Shown piece after piece: positions 54,872-64,000 of a stretch of DNA of 64,000 nt (position 1 is the first letter of the stretch; the number at the start of each line of letters is the position of its first letter). Under the pieces are notes generated by a model. That model was not told where the DNA came from, searched no databases, and worked only from the letters and a program-made list of their open reading frames with translations. Location: the NCBI GenBank assembly GCA_963971285.1, contig OZ020256.1, positions 9,054,541-9,118,540 of the forward strand, in the 5' to 3' direction. A program made the position numbers and the translations under genes. Source of the stretch: Astropecten irregularis. Its lineage: Eukaryota; Echinodermata; Asteroidea; Paxillosida; Astropectinidae.

Positions 54872-57108
54872 ACCCCAAACACATTGTTGTTAAAAGAAAA
54901 AAAATTCCATATCCAAACATTGCAATTGATTTATCAAGACCGGCGAACAATTATTTTGAGAGAATGAAATCGTTTTTTTGTCAAGAAAAGGGATATTTCA
55001 TTTTCAAGTGAACAATCGTCCCGGGGGCATTTTTATACCTAATTTCTAAATTAGCTGTCATCTCGGGTGCACCGTATTTTTCCTTGAATACAATGATATA
55101 GTTATAAAAATTATAGAAATACTTTTTCTATCTCAAATAAAATGAAGAGTCATGCTAGTCATTTTATGTGACCCTTTTCGCATTGCTCATGCCTGTATGC
55201 ACTCGAATACCATGTAGGTAAATAATATAAGGGTTCATTGTAATGACAAACACATGATGGTAAACGCATGACCTATATGTTTGGCTTGCCTTTTCATCCA
55301 TTAATAATAAACCACCATGATATGACACGTTTAGTTGGTCCAAGTACCGTTCATCTAAAAGTACCCATGCAGTTGCACTAAGTTGCAGTTGAACATTTGT
55401 ATAGCTGTGGTTCTCGCGTGAGAAGAGAGACTGCTACATCTGAAGCTACACACACAATCACTGACTGTTATCTAGGAAGGACAAGTATTTAGGAAGACTA
55501 CACTAAAATCACACAAAATGATGGACAAGGTATGTATGTTCATTTTGAAATTGTTATGAAACACCAGTTATACAAGAGAACAAGACATTCAGACATGGTG
55601 TCTCAGTAATTTGATGTACATGTACCTGCATTGTAAGCGTTAACAGACATCAGCTGTCTCGCATCAAGTGGTTTAAAACTTTTGTCGGACTGTAGGCCTA
55701 GATTTTAGTTTCGATCAAATTCGATGGTTATAATTATGATGCATGTCATTAATGTTGAATGAAGTCGGTACACGTGTGAAAGTTTTGAAGTGTGAAATGA
55801 ATTCGCGGATAATCTGTCCTGTTCTTAAAAAAAATAATTCAAAGCTTGTTGTTTGGCGGGGCGGACATTTTGATTATTAAAAACAAAATTGACAATTCGT
55901 GTTTGTGTTGACAAAATCGGGTTCGACTTCATTGTGCGTTTTGCTGTAATAATTTTTTTTAAGCAGCAACCTACATATGACTTTGTATACATGTATTTGA
56001 AAGTGGTAATCTGTACAACCCTCATTTGCAGCCACATTTACTTCTCTTGGTGCGAATACATGTGGGTCAAAATAAATGTATTTCAAAACTGCAGATAAAA
56101 CAAACCACGAGCTGCATTATTTCAAATAAATCATATTATTCATAAAGAAAAATAAGCCATTTCCCATCTTGCCGCCTTTAAAGATGCAACGGTTGTTTAT
56201 ACCATACGTTCTGGTTGGTTCATCTGAAAGTATTCAAACTTTCCAGATTTTATGGAATTGATGAATTCGTGAATGTGAGTCTTGTCATACATGTAGTAAG
56301 TAAATATCATTTGTACACAATACCTAATAACAAAATTAATCATAAAATACCACAATTATCAAATTGTTTATTTTCATCTTGGTAACAACACTGAGACGTG
56401 AATGTCAAAACCGTATCTTATTTCGTTCTGTTTGTATTTGTAGTCAAATGCGCCTAATATCAATTGTAACTTGATACCCGATAACGCCAGCATGATGAAA
56501 TTGCATAATTATGATTATTTAGGGGTCATGATCTACAATTCTGATATGTTTCAAGTTTATACCTTGTTTCTGTCTACATGAAGTCCTAAAAACAGTATAT
56601 ATATAAGACTTTGCCGCAATTATTTCTTTTCTTTTTTGGAGGCTGAAAATTGGTTAAAAGGAAATTTTGAAAATATCGTGATCGTATTTTGCTGGGAAGA
56701 AATTTGTAAAGGGGCATAGTGACGTTGTCAAGATACCTGACATGCACATTGCCATGAAACTATGGGAAATACTTACACAAATCATAGAAAACCAATGAAA
56801 TGATAACATTATCACTTTTCGGGACAATTTGTGAAATTAAGCTGATGCGTTCCCTTTGCCTTCCACCTTCACCGATGTGTATTTAGTTACATAAGAGGTA
56901 ATTGTTGAAGGAGCAATAACATTACACACAGCAGCTAGCTATAGGGAAACAAGCAACAATTCTGAGTCAACCTTTGATTTGAAATGCACATACAATAAAC
57001 TCCGCGGCTTTTATGCCTATACTGTGTTAACAAGTGTCATGTATGTTGTCACATAAAGAATGCAGGGTAAAAGTAAATAAAGGCTGGTCTTGCAAACACA
57101 ATAAGCCC
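54872..57108. other. About 2.2 kb of non-coding, AT-rich sequence
   Basis: No recognised gene. A minimal candidate exon at 55518-55529 (ATGATGGACAAG followed by GTATGT) could be the coding start of a gene to the right, on context alone. Around 56450-56600 is a strongly decayed family A relic ('acttgatacccgataacgcc', 'gtcatgatctacaattc', 'tgaagtcctaaaaac'). Confidence 0.35.
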
Positions 57109-57117
57109 ATGTCAGTG

Positions 57118-58241
57118 TAGTCTTGTTCAAGACGGTATTATGTAGTTGTACCTGGCCAACAGATCGCACGTACGTGTACGTGTCAACACAACAAACGACC
57201 CGAAATAACGTCTACGCCACACACACAAGCCTCTGTTTGTAGCTCTATGGTAATACCGTCTTGTCCATTTACTTCAAACTTCCCGGAAAATTCCGGGCAA
57301 TAACCCCCCGCGAAGTCGGCGCATCATGACGTAGCCTTATTTGCATTAATATACATGTATGTAGACAATTTGCATGGGGATGAAGTCTAGTACCGCAACG
57401 ACGTCGCAAGCATGCAGTACGAATACACACGTGTATTTAAGTACTTGTAAATTACATGTGCCGTACCGTGCCTACATTGATATCGTACCATGGCTGCTGA
57501 CGGCCGATCGTATTGAATTTGGAGGCCTTGGATTTTGCAACACAAATGTCGGGGATTCGAGAGTTTTCCGGAGAACAACAAGCTAGGCTCCTAGACAACT
57601 TGGGAATGGAATAAATTTACTAACCGTGCCCCTCGAAATCATTCCGTGTCTTCATGGAGCCCGGGAACAGACTCCATGTATCATAATTCAGTGAAATTAT
57701 TTGATTCATCCCTTCATTCATTCATTTATTTTGGCAACATACAAAAGTACTGTACACATGAAATACACAATAAATAACGAATAACAAAAGCCAAGGATAA
57801 CCCAAAAAGCTGTAAAATACGGCTTATTCATATCCTAAAATTTCTCGAAATCTTTTTGTGCCGCATGACAGTTGACCGAAGTATAATCAAGCCATGCCTT
57901 TGGTAATGACCATGGAGCTATATGTTGTTATTGCTCCATGGCAATACCGGTTGCTACTGAGTTTCAAACGACCGTCATTACGTGATATGCACACGGTATC
58001 ACGCCATACCACGTGCGTGGATTGGACGCTGACCAAAACAGCGCATTGCACCCCGTTGTTGACCTCAATGAATATGCAATTTTTACCCACAGAGGTCACG
58101 CTCAGTCTTCGTCACGTGACACCAGAGTAAACCAACAAGATGTTGATTTTTCGTAGGGCGGTGGAATGGTCCACTTTGTTCACGTGGGTCGGGTAATTGT
58201 TTGGAAGGACTAGGGCATAATCAACGTCTTGGACAAGACTA
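57118..58241. mobile_element. Hairpin-ended TIR element (TAGTCTTG), unoccupied copy
   Basis: The ends TAGTCTTGTTCAAGACG (57118) and, inverted, TAGTCTTGTCCAAGACG (to 58241) are palindromic. The exact 9-bp duplication ATGTCAGTG is at 57109-57117 and 58242-58250. The whole 1.12-kb sequence matches 41497-42586 plus 35564-35586 in inverse orientation, so it shows the target of the DIRS element before insertion (AAT at 58219-58221). It has no transposase. Confidence 0.85.
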
Positions 58242-58250
58242 ATGTCAGTG

Positions 58251-59895
58251 CAGTATCTGTACCTTGTGAGTCTTACATTGTTCATGAATTACTAGATCCG
58301 AACGCCAAGCCCTCCGAACTCTTGGTTCCGACTCTTCCATCCACATCCTCAAAGCTGACAAAGGCAATGCAACAGTAGTAATGGATCGCACGGATTATTA
58401 TAGCAAAGTACAGGACATCCTTCAAACTGGTACCTACCAGAAACTAAAGAAGAACCCGATCCCATCAGTTGAAAGGGAGCTAGCAGCGAAACTCCTATCA
58501 CTGAACAGAAACTCAGGAATCCCTTATAACACATACAGGAGCCTCCGCCCATCGAGCTCAACATGCCCATGATTCTTTGGCCAACCAAAGATCCACAAGG
58601 AAGGAATCCCACTCCGACCGATTGTATCCTCCCGGGGTTCCCCGACCTACAACCTCGCCAGATACCTTACACGGATACTAAACCCACTGGTTGGCAACAC
58701 ACCACACAACGTTCCTAATTCGGCCTATTTCATACAAATAATAAAAGGAACTAAAATGGAACCCAATGACAGACTCGTGAGTTTTGATGTTAAATCATTA
58801 TTCACCAATGTTCCATCTGAAGAAGCATGTATCGCCAAGACACGACTTCAACAAGACCAAACCTTGGCAGAACGAACCAGCCTAACGCCAGACCAGATCC
58901 ATGATCTACTACATACATGTGTGTCCTCGACATACTTCCAATGGAGAGACAGCTTTTACCATCAAACTGTTGGTACACCGATGGGATCTCCAATATCCCC
59001 AGTCCTTGCCAATAATTTCATGGAAGACTTCGAACAAACAGCTATTCAAACCGAAACTCTGGCTTCGATATGTCGATGACACTTTCATCATCTGGTCACA
59101 TGGCAACAACAAACTCAATGAGTTCCTGGAACACCCACAAATCCAATTTACCATGGAGACCGAGACATCAGGAAAGCTACCATTCCTGGATGATTTGATA
59201 GCAAGGAGGAGTGATGGTTCCCTATGGCACATGGTCTATAGGAAATCGACACACACTGATCGATACCTCAATGCATGGTCATTCCATCCTCCATCAGTTA
59301 AAACATCTGTAACCCGGACTCTAGTCGAAAGGGCACACACGATATGTGACAACCAAAGCCTTAAACACAAGTTATCTCACATCAACTCGGTGTTACGAAC
59401 CAACGGCTACACACCTCGGAACCGAAAACATCCTGTTACGGAGAAATCATTACCGAACCAAGTTGGAACCGATACTAATATCGCCATCCTACCATATGCA
59501 GGCCAGGCTTCCTATAAGATCAAGAAAATCCTTAGACAAGCCGATATTAAGGTTTTCTTCAGAAGCGGCAAGAAACTGGAATCTTCACTTATCATATACT
59601 GTATATTGGTGAGATAGGACGGGATTGTAATACCAGGCTCATAGAACATAGAGCACACGGCAGGAAAGGCGAATTGGACAAATTGGCCATTATCAAACAC
59701 TCGACCACAGCAGACCATGACATTGAATGGCAACATGCTACTCTCATAGTGAAAGAATCTAATTGGCACACTCGGCGCATCAGAGAAGCCATAGAGATAC
59801 ATAAGCATTATACTGTCCCACTGGACATTGGTCTTTCTGAACAACATTTGGCACCCTATCCTCCCACACAGCCAAAGCCATGTCCAGCCTACTAC
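58251..59895 (+). pseudogene. Penelope-like element, RT with broken GIY-YIG
   Basis: RT is spread over three frames: 'ILKADKGNATVVMDR', 'FFGQPKIHKEGIPLRPIVSS', 'RLVSFDVKSLFTNVPSEEA' (motif A region), 'VGTPMGSPISPVLANNFMED' (motif B), then 'LRYVDDTFIIWSHGNN' (YVDD, motif C) and 'GKLPFLDDLIARRSDG'. The C-terminal nuclease keeps 'YIGEIGRDCNTRLIEHR' and a downstream part, but the GIY half and the CxxC segment before it are missing: the frame passes from '...FFRSGKKLESS' straight to the YIG strand. It starts immediately after the neighbouring TIR element's target duplication. 5' truncated and inactive. Confidence 0.85.
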
Positions 59896-60087
59896 TGACA
59901 CACCTGACCGAACAGGCAATCCTCACTCACACAATACACCCCAGCGAGCAGCCACTTGAACCACACACACTCCAGTGAGCACCAATCAGAAAAGCCCTTC
60001 CACACATCGGATTCTCACACACCCTAGTGAGCACCAATCACAAAGCTCCTCCATGGAATCACATAATAAGGACCTCACATCCCTCAT

Positions 60088-60140
60088 TTCAATCGTCTCC
60101 TGATGAGGACTAGAGCAGACTAGTCGAAACGTTGAGAACT
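60088..60140 (+). ncRNA. Hammerhead ribozyme-like motif after PLE
   Basis: The core CTGATGA is at 60100-60106, helix II GACTAG (60108-60113) pairs with CTAGTC (60120-60125), and GAAAC is at 60126-60130. A GTC (60095-60097) precedes the core; the bases before it (TCAA-t-CG) can pair with CGTTGA after GAAA, forming helix III with one bulge. Helix I would be almost absent. Hammerheads are known at PLE ends. The conserved core is complete here, unlike the motif at 14811. Confidence 0.55.
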
Positions 60141-60515
60141 AATTGAGAGAAGTGCGAACGATTATCTCTATTAGAAATAGAGATATCTCTATTGTAATTA
60201 GCTTTAGACGTCAGCAGGTCGCCCTCTACGTTTGAGTGGTTTCAAATCGCGTCTTAATACCTGTACTCCCGCAGTGGTTGTTTACCTTTGCGAAGTTTAT
60301 GTATCTTTTTATGGCACCAGTCTTTCATCGAGATGTCGCCTAATCTGGCGAATTTCTCTTTGTATTCGATGTTCTAAAACGTCCCTTAATCTAGCAATTA
60401 TAATTGAAAATGCATGGGCCTGAAAGTAAATTACTTGATGCATGATGGGACGCGCGTGCCCCTTGGCTCACTGAAACTTTGTGGGTGACGTTACAACGAC
60501 CACTCCGACCGGAAA
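60141..60515. other. No gene; AGAGATATCTCT hairpins
   Basis: The word 'tctctattagaaatagagat' and GAGATATCTC palindromes (60155-60200) recur beyond the LINE at 63254-63315. The rest is unassigned. Confidence 0.4.
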
Positions 60516-63200
60516 CATTATTTATTTATTTATTTATTTATTCCATTTCTTTACCCAGGGTATGCCCAAACAGTTTTAAAAACTGGTTTCCATTGGGGCC
60601 CTGCATATATTACAAAATGTTGAATTAAATAAAAACTAAAATAAAATTGTAAAACATCACAACACGCGAAAATGGTAATTAATATTTACAAATTATATAC
60701 AAATGGGGTTAGAGGGAGTTAATTGAACAGGTAAAAAAAAAAATCTTATGAATTTATTTTAACGATCAACCAATAAGGCAAGATTCCTGATCCTGGAATG
60801 GGCGAAAACCCCGCGTGAAAAAACCCAGTGGGAGAAAAAAAGTGGAGGAAATTCCCATTCGGCTCCAATATGGCAACCAAGTATTAAACCCCATAGATCA
60901 GCACAATTGATTATTACAAATGAAAGGCCCGACGTATTTCTTTTTAAATGTATCTAGTGAGTCCACTGTTCTGAGTTGTTCGGGGAGGTTGTTCCATATG
61001 TTTGCACTGCTTACAACGAAACTTTTGACATAGCACTCCTTCTTGGCTAAAGGTACTTTCAATGCCTTGTTGGTTGATTGCCTTGTTTCACGAATATGTC
61101 CATTAGGTGCAAATAGATTTGTCATATACAAAGGTGTCAATTTGTTTAGACATTTAAAGACAAGAATGGCTTTCTTAGACTTCACTCTTTCAGGAAATGA
61201 GACCCAGTTTAGTCTGGCAAACATATCTGCTGAAGGGGTTAGGGTGGTACATTTTAGGATCATTCGTGCAGCTCTTTTCAAACATTTGTTGAGAGTGTTG
61301 TCGTGAGAAGCAAACCTCCCTCCCCATACTGTGCAACAGTATTCTAAGGTCGGCATGACCAAGCTAACAAAAAGTGTGAGCAGGCTTTTCTGTGTAACAC
61401 AGTCGCGAATTCTATTTAGCATACCTAGTTTGGACGATACTGTTTTTCTTACGTATTCAATATGTGGACCCCAACTTAGTGTATCGTCAATAATAATTCC
61501 CAAGCATTTACAACACTTTTCTTTAGTAATAGGTTTGTCAGCAATATATACATTCAGTTCTGCATTACAGATTTTCTGCCTAGTACCAATAAGCATACAT
61601 TTGGTTTTGTTTGAGTTGAGTCTAAGTTTGTTTCTTAAACACCAATTGTTGACTCTATCAAGAGCTGCGTTCAGACTCCTTTCAACTTCATTAATAGAGG
61701 ATGAGCTGCACGTAAGAGTGGAGTCATCAGCATACATAAATAGGTTACAATTGGAGGGAATACAAGATGGTAGGTCACTTGTGTAAATAATAAATAACAG
61801 AGGACCTAAAATTGACCCCTGTGGAACACCAACGTTGAGTGGCAGGTCTTTCGATATTTTGTCATCAAGTTTTACCGCCTGACTACGACCACTAAGATAT
61901 GACTCAAACCAATTGATTACAGAGAACGACATATTCAGCCTTTTGAGTTTATCTACAAGTATTTCATGATTAACACAGTCAAAAGCTTTGCTTAGATAAA
62001 TGAAAACACTACCCGTAACTTCACCTTTCTCCATAGCTTGGAAACACTTGTTTGTTAGATCATGGAGGATGGTTTCAGTTGAATGCAATGGTCTAAATCC
62101 TGATTGACAACTGGGAATCAGACTATTTTCTTCAAGGAAGGTGTATACTTCTGAGTGCACCCATCTCTCTAAAATCTTGGAAACGATTGGCAGTATAGAT
62201 ATGGGTCGATAATTACTTGAACTGCATTTGTCTCCTCCCTTGTGAATTGGTGTTACCAGAGCATGTTTCCAGTCTGCAGGATATCTCCCACATCTTATGG
62301 AAAGGTTGAAGATATGAGTTAAACATTTAGTAATATATGGAGAGGCTATCTTAACCATTTGAACACTAATACCATCCGGACCTGTAGTTTTCCCAACTGA
62401 CATTGACGATATTTGTTTTTGAACGAACTCTTCAGTGATGTCAGGTATTACACATTGGTCATCTATTGAGTTATCGGAGATAGGGACGTAAGAATTGTCC
62501 TCTTCTGGTTCGCTTGGAAGGTCCTGATCAGCCAAGCGTTGCCCTATCGTAGAAAAATATTCGTTAAATATATCTGCAATTTCGGTTGAATCGTCAATAT
62601 TTTCCCCACTTTCGAAAAGGATAGAGCTAGGAGTGCTTTTCTGTTTCTGTGGAAGAACCTCTTTTAGTTTTTTCCATAGCATGGACGAGTTGCTTTTATT
62701 TTGTTCAATGGATGAAGCGAAATATTCACTTTTCTTGGTTCGAATTTCGTTGGTAACTGTGTTCCGCAGCTTTTTGTATTCATCCCAGTGAATTTGAGAG
62801 CCTGAGCGTTTGGCTGTCTTGTGCGCGCGATCACGCTGACGCATAAGTTGCAGAATATCCCCATCAAGCCAAGGTAAGGGGGTACCTCGAATACGTTTCG
62901 TTTTAATTGGTGCGTGGAAGTTAATAATTCTCATAAATATGGAGTGCCACATACCCCACGATTCATCTACATCGTGACAATTTAGGACACTTTGCCATGG
63001 TGCATTAAGGAAATCTTCTTTTATCGCGTCGCTATCTATATCTTTATAGCATCGAAAATTAATTGAGCGGCCTTTCATTCTAGGAGTTGTCCAATTATGT
63101 GTAGCGTAAACAAGATAGTGATCACTTAGTAGGACTGGAAGGACGCCACATTCGTTAATGAGCTCCGGGTGGGAGCTGAAAATAAGATCGATAGTGGTTC
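60516..63200 (-). mobile_element. CR1/jockey-group LINE, 5' truncated
   Basis: It carries one long RT frame, a 3' UTR (60897 to about 60546) and a (TAAA)n tail on the minus strand (60521-60545). The 5' truncation falls within the end of the endonuclease domain near 63200. Confidence 0.85.
60898..63200 (-). CDS. LINE ORF2: endonuclease end and complete RT
   Basis: A single open frame of over 750 codons (first Met at 63078; open upstream to about 63200). It begins with an endonuclease tail ('TTIDLIFSSHPELI', 'VLPVLLSDHYLVYA'), then RT: 'VGKTTGPDGISVQMVKIA', 'NYRPISILPIVSKILERW', 'SGFRPLHSTETILHDL', motif A 'SVFIYLSKAFDCVNHEIL', motif B 'NVGVPQGSILGPLLF', motif C 'LFMYADDSTLTC', and a C-terminal domain ending 'KKYVGPFICNNQLC'. 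Motif A has Tyr where LINE RTs usually have the first catalytic Asp (x-D-L-S-K-A-F-D). So the frame is intact but the enzyme is probably inactive. Recently inserted, judging by the lack of stops. Confidence 0.9.
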
Positions 63201-63789
63201 GAGTGGTTCGAGTGGATTAATAGATTAAAACCGGAAGTACACAATGCAGATATCTCTTTTAAGAATAGAGATAAATGTACATGTATCTCTATTCTTAATA
63301 GAGATATCTCTATTCCGGGATTAAATATTAACTTTGTAGGCCATATTATTTGCGTCGCGATTTGAAGCGCGACCCAAATAATCACACTTTTTGGTGTGTG
63401 TGTGTGTGTGAACGGGCCTTCCATCTATGATTTTACTTGAAAAGGCGCACACACGCACATAGCACATTATAACAATTACGATTATTCCTATGGGGCTAAT
63501 AGTGTGCAACACATAAGAGCAAACTATCAGACAACGCATTCCTCCTACACCGAAGATCCACATCATAAACTCGTTCTTCTTCGGAAACGCACAGTATAGT
63601 CCCCTGCTCGTAAGTCTTCTTGCGTTCCGTCACCCAGCCAACTCTCTATAGGCACTGGAAGAAATTTATGTTAAAGAACTGTACAGCATGCAGAACTTCT
63701 GACCAATCAGGTTACAGATAAAAGAAAAATGACACTCTATTTATTTACAGTATTCTACTAAAACAAAAGCAACACCCAACAATTAATTC
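63201..63789. other. No gene; palindromes and (TG)n
   Basis: Contains AGAGATATCTCT-type palindromes (63254-63315), a (GT)n run at about 63396-63411 and ordinary non-coding sequence. No supported ORF. Confidence 0.4.
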
Positions 63790-64000
63790 ACCTGCGACAA
63801 CATCCGACAGCCGGTCCATTACCAAGTAGGGTCCTTCCCATCTGGACATGAGCTTTGGGGGTAATTAGTAAAAAGTAAATTTCTAGTGCCTCGCGGTCTT
63901 CTTTAACTGTTTCCTGGGTTGGTCGTGCGCCACCTGCATCAGTCTGCGCAGGTGTTGTCCATAGTAGATATCGGGCTCACCTCCTGCTCGTGGCGTCTCC
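63790..64000 (-). pseudogene. Ty3/gypsy integrase C-terminal fragment
   Basis: On the minus strand 63859-63790 encodes 'PKLMSRWEGPYLVMDRLSDV', the GPY/F module found at the integrase C-terminus of many Ty3/gypsy elements. Upstream (to the window edge) 'YYGQHLRRLMQVAHDQPRK' resembles the preceding segment in another frame. A stop and a deletion lie between them. It continues outside the window. Confidence 0.6.

Noticed and set aside
61331..61786. 151-codon plus-strand frame
   Set aside because: Antisense shadow of the LINE RT frame at 60898-63200.

Overview
This is a eukaryotic, AT-rich window with no bacterial-style operons. It is almost entirely transposable elements and satellite-like repeats. 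The mix of DIRS-type tyrosine-recombinase retroelements, Penelope-like elements (PLEs), several LINE clades, Ty3/gypsy fragments, P-, hAT- and piggyBac-type inverted-repeat elements and Helitron-like repeats, with recurrent 'aggcctac' and 'acatgtac' words, suggests a marine invertebrate, most likely a deuterostome. The species cannot be fixed from the sequence alone.

Layout. 1-11 kb: tandem and nested copies of two Helitron2/Helentron-like non-autonomous families (here A and B), partly inserted in a LINE remnant. 12.4-13.3 kb: a piggyBac-type element carrying a P-type element. 13.4-14.85 kb: a PLE remnant. 14.9-18.5 kb: three head-to-tail copies of a third Helitron-like family (C). 18.7-19.8 kb: a hairpin-ended inverted-repeat element and a tRNA-derived SINE-like sequence. 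20-24.8 kb: L1-like and gypsy remnants, the gypsy one broken by two inverted-repeat elements. 25-31.9 kb: small MITEs, a foldback element with minisatellite arms and LINE pieces. 32.1-33.0 kb: a 51-bp minisatellite. 33.66-34.47 kb: the terminal exon of the one convincing host gene (MYND finger, ubiquitin-like domain, UBA-like domain).

35.4-49.5 kb is a nest of transposons: an outer inverted-repeat element holds (i) a hairpin-ended element split by a complete DIRS element, itself split by an inverted-repeat element that contains a MITE, and (ii) a P-type element containing a MITE and a 3.9-kb LINE. 49.9-50.8 kb: a hAT-type MITE. 50.8-57.1 kb: mostly unassigned, with one family C copy next to a possible membrane-protein exon. 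57.1-58.2 kb: an unoccupied copy of the hairpin-ended element. 58.25-60.15 kb: a second PLE with a hammerhead-like tail. 60.5-63.2 kb: a LINE with a long open RT frame. The window ends in a gypsy integrase fragment.

Two results stand out. First, families A, B, C and probably D share one architecture: a 5' hairpin, a T-rich tract, a body with TGACGTCA-type palindromes and a 3' hairpin plus CTAG. In several arrays the number of 5' hairpins equals the number of bodies, as expected if new copies insert into the T tract just behind an older copy's 5' hairpin. Second, the DIRS element, its internal complementary region and an unoccupied copy of its target lie in one window, so the recombination crossover can be read directly as the trinucleotide ATT.
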